Below are positions 29,861 to 30,385 of a DNA stretch of 30,385 bases, one piece after another. Every line of letters starts with the position of its first letter. Position 1 is the first letter of the stretch. Under the pieces are notes generated by a model. That model saw nothing but the letters and a program-made list of their open reading frames with translations, did not search any database and was not told where the DNA came from. A program made the position numbers and the translations under genes. The DNA is from Streptomyces sp. NRRL F-5122 (GTDB lineage: Bacteria; Actinomycetota; Actinomycetes; Streptomycetales; Streptomycetaceae): contig NZ_LMWH01000276.1 in NCBI RefSeq assembly GCF_001507435.1, positions 1-30,385 on the forward strand, written 5' to 3'.

Positions 29861-30385
29861 GTGGCGAACGACGCCAGCACCGTTTTCGACCTAGTGATCC
29901 TCGGCGGTGGTAGCGGTGGTTACGCCGCGGCCCTGCGCGGGGCGCAGCTGGGCCTGGACGTCGCCCTGATCGAGAAGGACAAGGTCGGCGGCACCTGCCT
30001 GCACCGGGGTTGCATCCCCACCAAGGCTCTGCTTCACGCGGGCGAGATCGCCGACCAGGCCCGCGAGAGCGAGCAGTTCGGCGTCAAGGCCACCTTCGAG
30101 GGCATCGACGTGCCGGCCGTCCACAAGTACAAGGACGAGGTCGTCTCGGGCCTGTACAAGGGTCTGCAGGGCCTCATCGCCTCGCGCAAGGTGACCTACA
30201 TCGAGGGTGAGGGCCGTCTGTCCTCCGCGACCTCCGTCGACGTGAACGGTCAGCGGATCCAGGGCCGCCACGTCCTCCTGGCGACCGGTTCCGTGCCGAA
30301 GTCGCTGCCGGGTCTGGAGATCGACGGCAACCGCATCATCTCCTCCGACCACGCCCTCTTCCTGGACCGCGTGCCGCAGTCCGCG
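29861..30385 (+). CDS. lpdA: Dihydrolipoyl dehydrogenase, N-terminal 175 residues (cut by window edge)
   Basis: This flavoprotein (E3) reoxidises dihydrolipoamide in 2-oxoacid dehydrogenase and glycine cleavage complexes. 175 codons are visible. The FAD-binding LVILGGGSGGYAAAL (11-25) and the redox-active disulfide Cys46/Cys51 in GGTCLHRGCIPTKALL identify it, and ATGSVPKSLPG near residue 147 is the usual second FAD contact. The start is GTG 29861, with GGAGG (29849-29853) seven bases upstream. The NAD and dimerisation domains lie beyond the window. A sucB/sucA-type partner would be expected downstream, but that cannot be seen. Confidence 0.95.
   Translation, partial: MANDASTVFDLVILGGGSGGYAAALRGAQLGLDVALIEKDKVGGTCLHRGCIPTKALLHAGEIADQARESEQFGVKATFEGIDVPAVHKYKDEVVSGLYKGLQGLIASRKVTYIEGEGRLSSATSVDVNGQRIQGRHVLLATGSVPKSLPGLEIDGNRIISSDHALFLDRVPQSA

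Noticed and set aside
1..30385. tRNA, rRNA, CRISPR array, insertion sequence or prophage
   Set aside because: No cloverleaf, no regularly spaced repeats, no transposase or integrase, and no attachment-type duplications were seen.
1..30385. TTA (bldA-dependent) leucine codons
   Set aside because: I checked TTA or TAA strings by eye in the genes' frames and found none in frame; a computed codon table would settle it.

Overview
The window is a 30.4 kb piece of an actinomycete chromosome, almost certainly Streptomyces. Base composition is very GC-rich, many genes start with GTG, coding density is high, and the gene order matches what I remember of the conserved Streptomyces core between the cytochrome c oxidase genes and pepA/lpd (around SCO2155 to SCO2180 in S. 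coelicolor). That synteny is from memory and was not searched. I see no insertion sequence, prophage, CRISPR array, tRNA or biosynthetic gene cluster. This is ordinary chromosome carrying several little-studied genes.

Layout. 1-2411 (minus): the aa3 oxidase operon ctaC-ctaD, with ctaD running off the left edge. 2702-4078 (plus): a cysteine desulfurase fused to a TusA-like sulfur carrier. 4100-5074 (minus): an adenosine kinase-like PfkB kinase. 5208-7122 (plus): a small unknown protein and a membrane-anchored exported protein with six cysteines. 7233-7589 (minus): an ErpA-type Fe-S carrier. 7961-9145 (plus): quinolinate synthase nadA. 9328-14581 (minus): an AcrB-type RND permease preceded by a NarL-type response regulator and its histidine kinase. 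14715-15824 (minus): pspA-pspAA. 16154-17535 (plus): a two-helix DUF3043 protein coupled to a CmoM-like methyltransferase. 17631-18698 (plus): an HtrA-like lipoprotein protease. 18742-18954 (minus): a 70-residue unknown protein.

The right third carries three late cobalamin genes scattered among others: cobU fused to a decayed metallo-beta-lactamase-like domain (19068), cobT (21505) and cobS (26007). Between them lie a zinc-ribbon methyltransferase (21338, minus), an MprF-type aminoacyl-phosphatidylglycerol synthase (22681), a rhomboid-like membrane protein (24518) and an unknown multi-pass membrane protein with a His-rich motif (25920, minus). A GH114-like lipoprotein (27693, minus), pepA (28029) and lpdA (29861, cut by the right edge) finish the window.

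How the genes fit together. The left third is rich in sulfur, iron-sulfur and respiratory functions: the desulfurase-TusA fusion, the Fe-S carrier, the 4Fe-4S enzyme NadA, and terminal oxidase. The centre is an envelope-stress block: a two-component system with an efflux permease, PspA, and HtrA. The right third joins cobalamin nucleotide-loop assembly to a lipid-modifying membrane pair. Recurrent features are leaderless-looking starts (TANNNT 6-8 nt before ATG/GTG with no Shine-Dalgarno), strong bidirectional hairpins between convergent genes, and two convergent pairs whose coding 3' ends overlap.

I do not see one obviously new multi-gene system. The best leads are the desulfurase-TusA fusion, a 7-2-7 palindrome between the response regulator and the efflux gene, the MBL-CobU fusion, a CTG start inside a CTGA overlap, and the MprF/rhomboid/His-motif membrane cluster.
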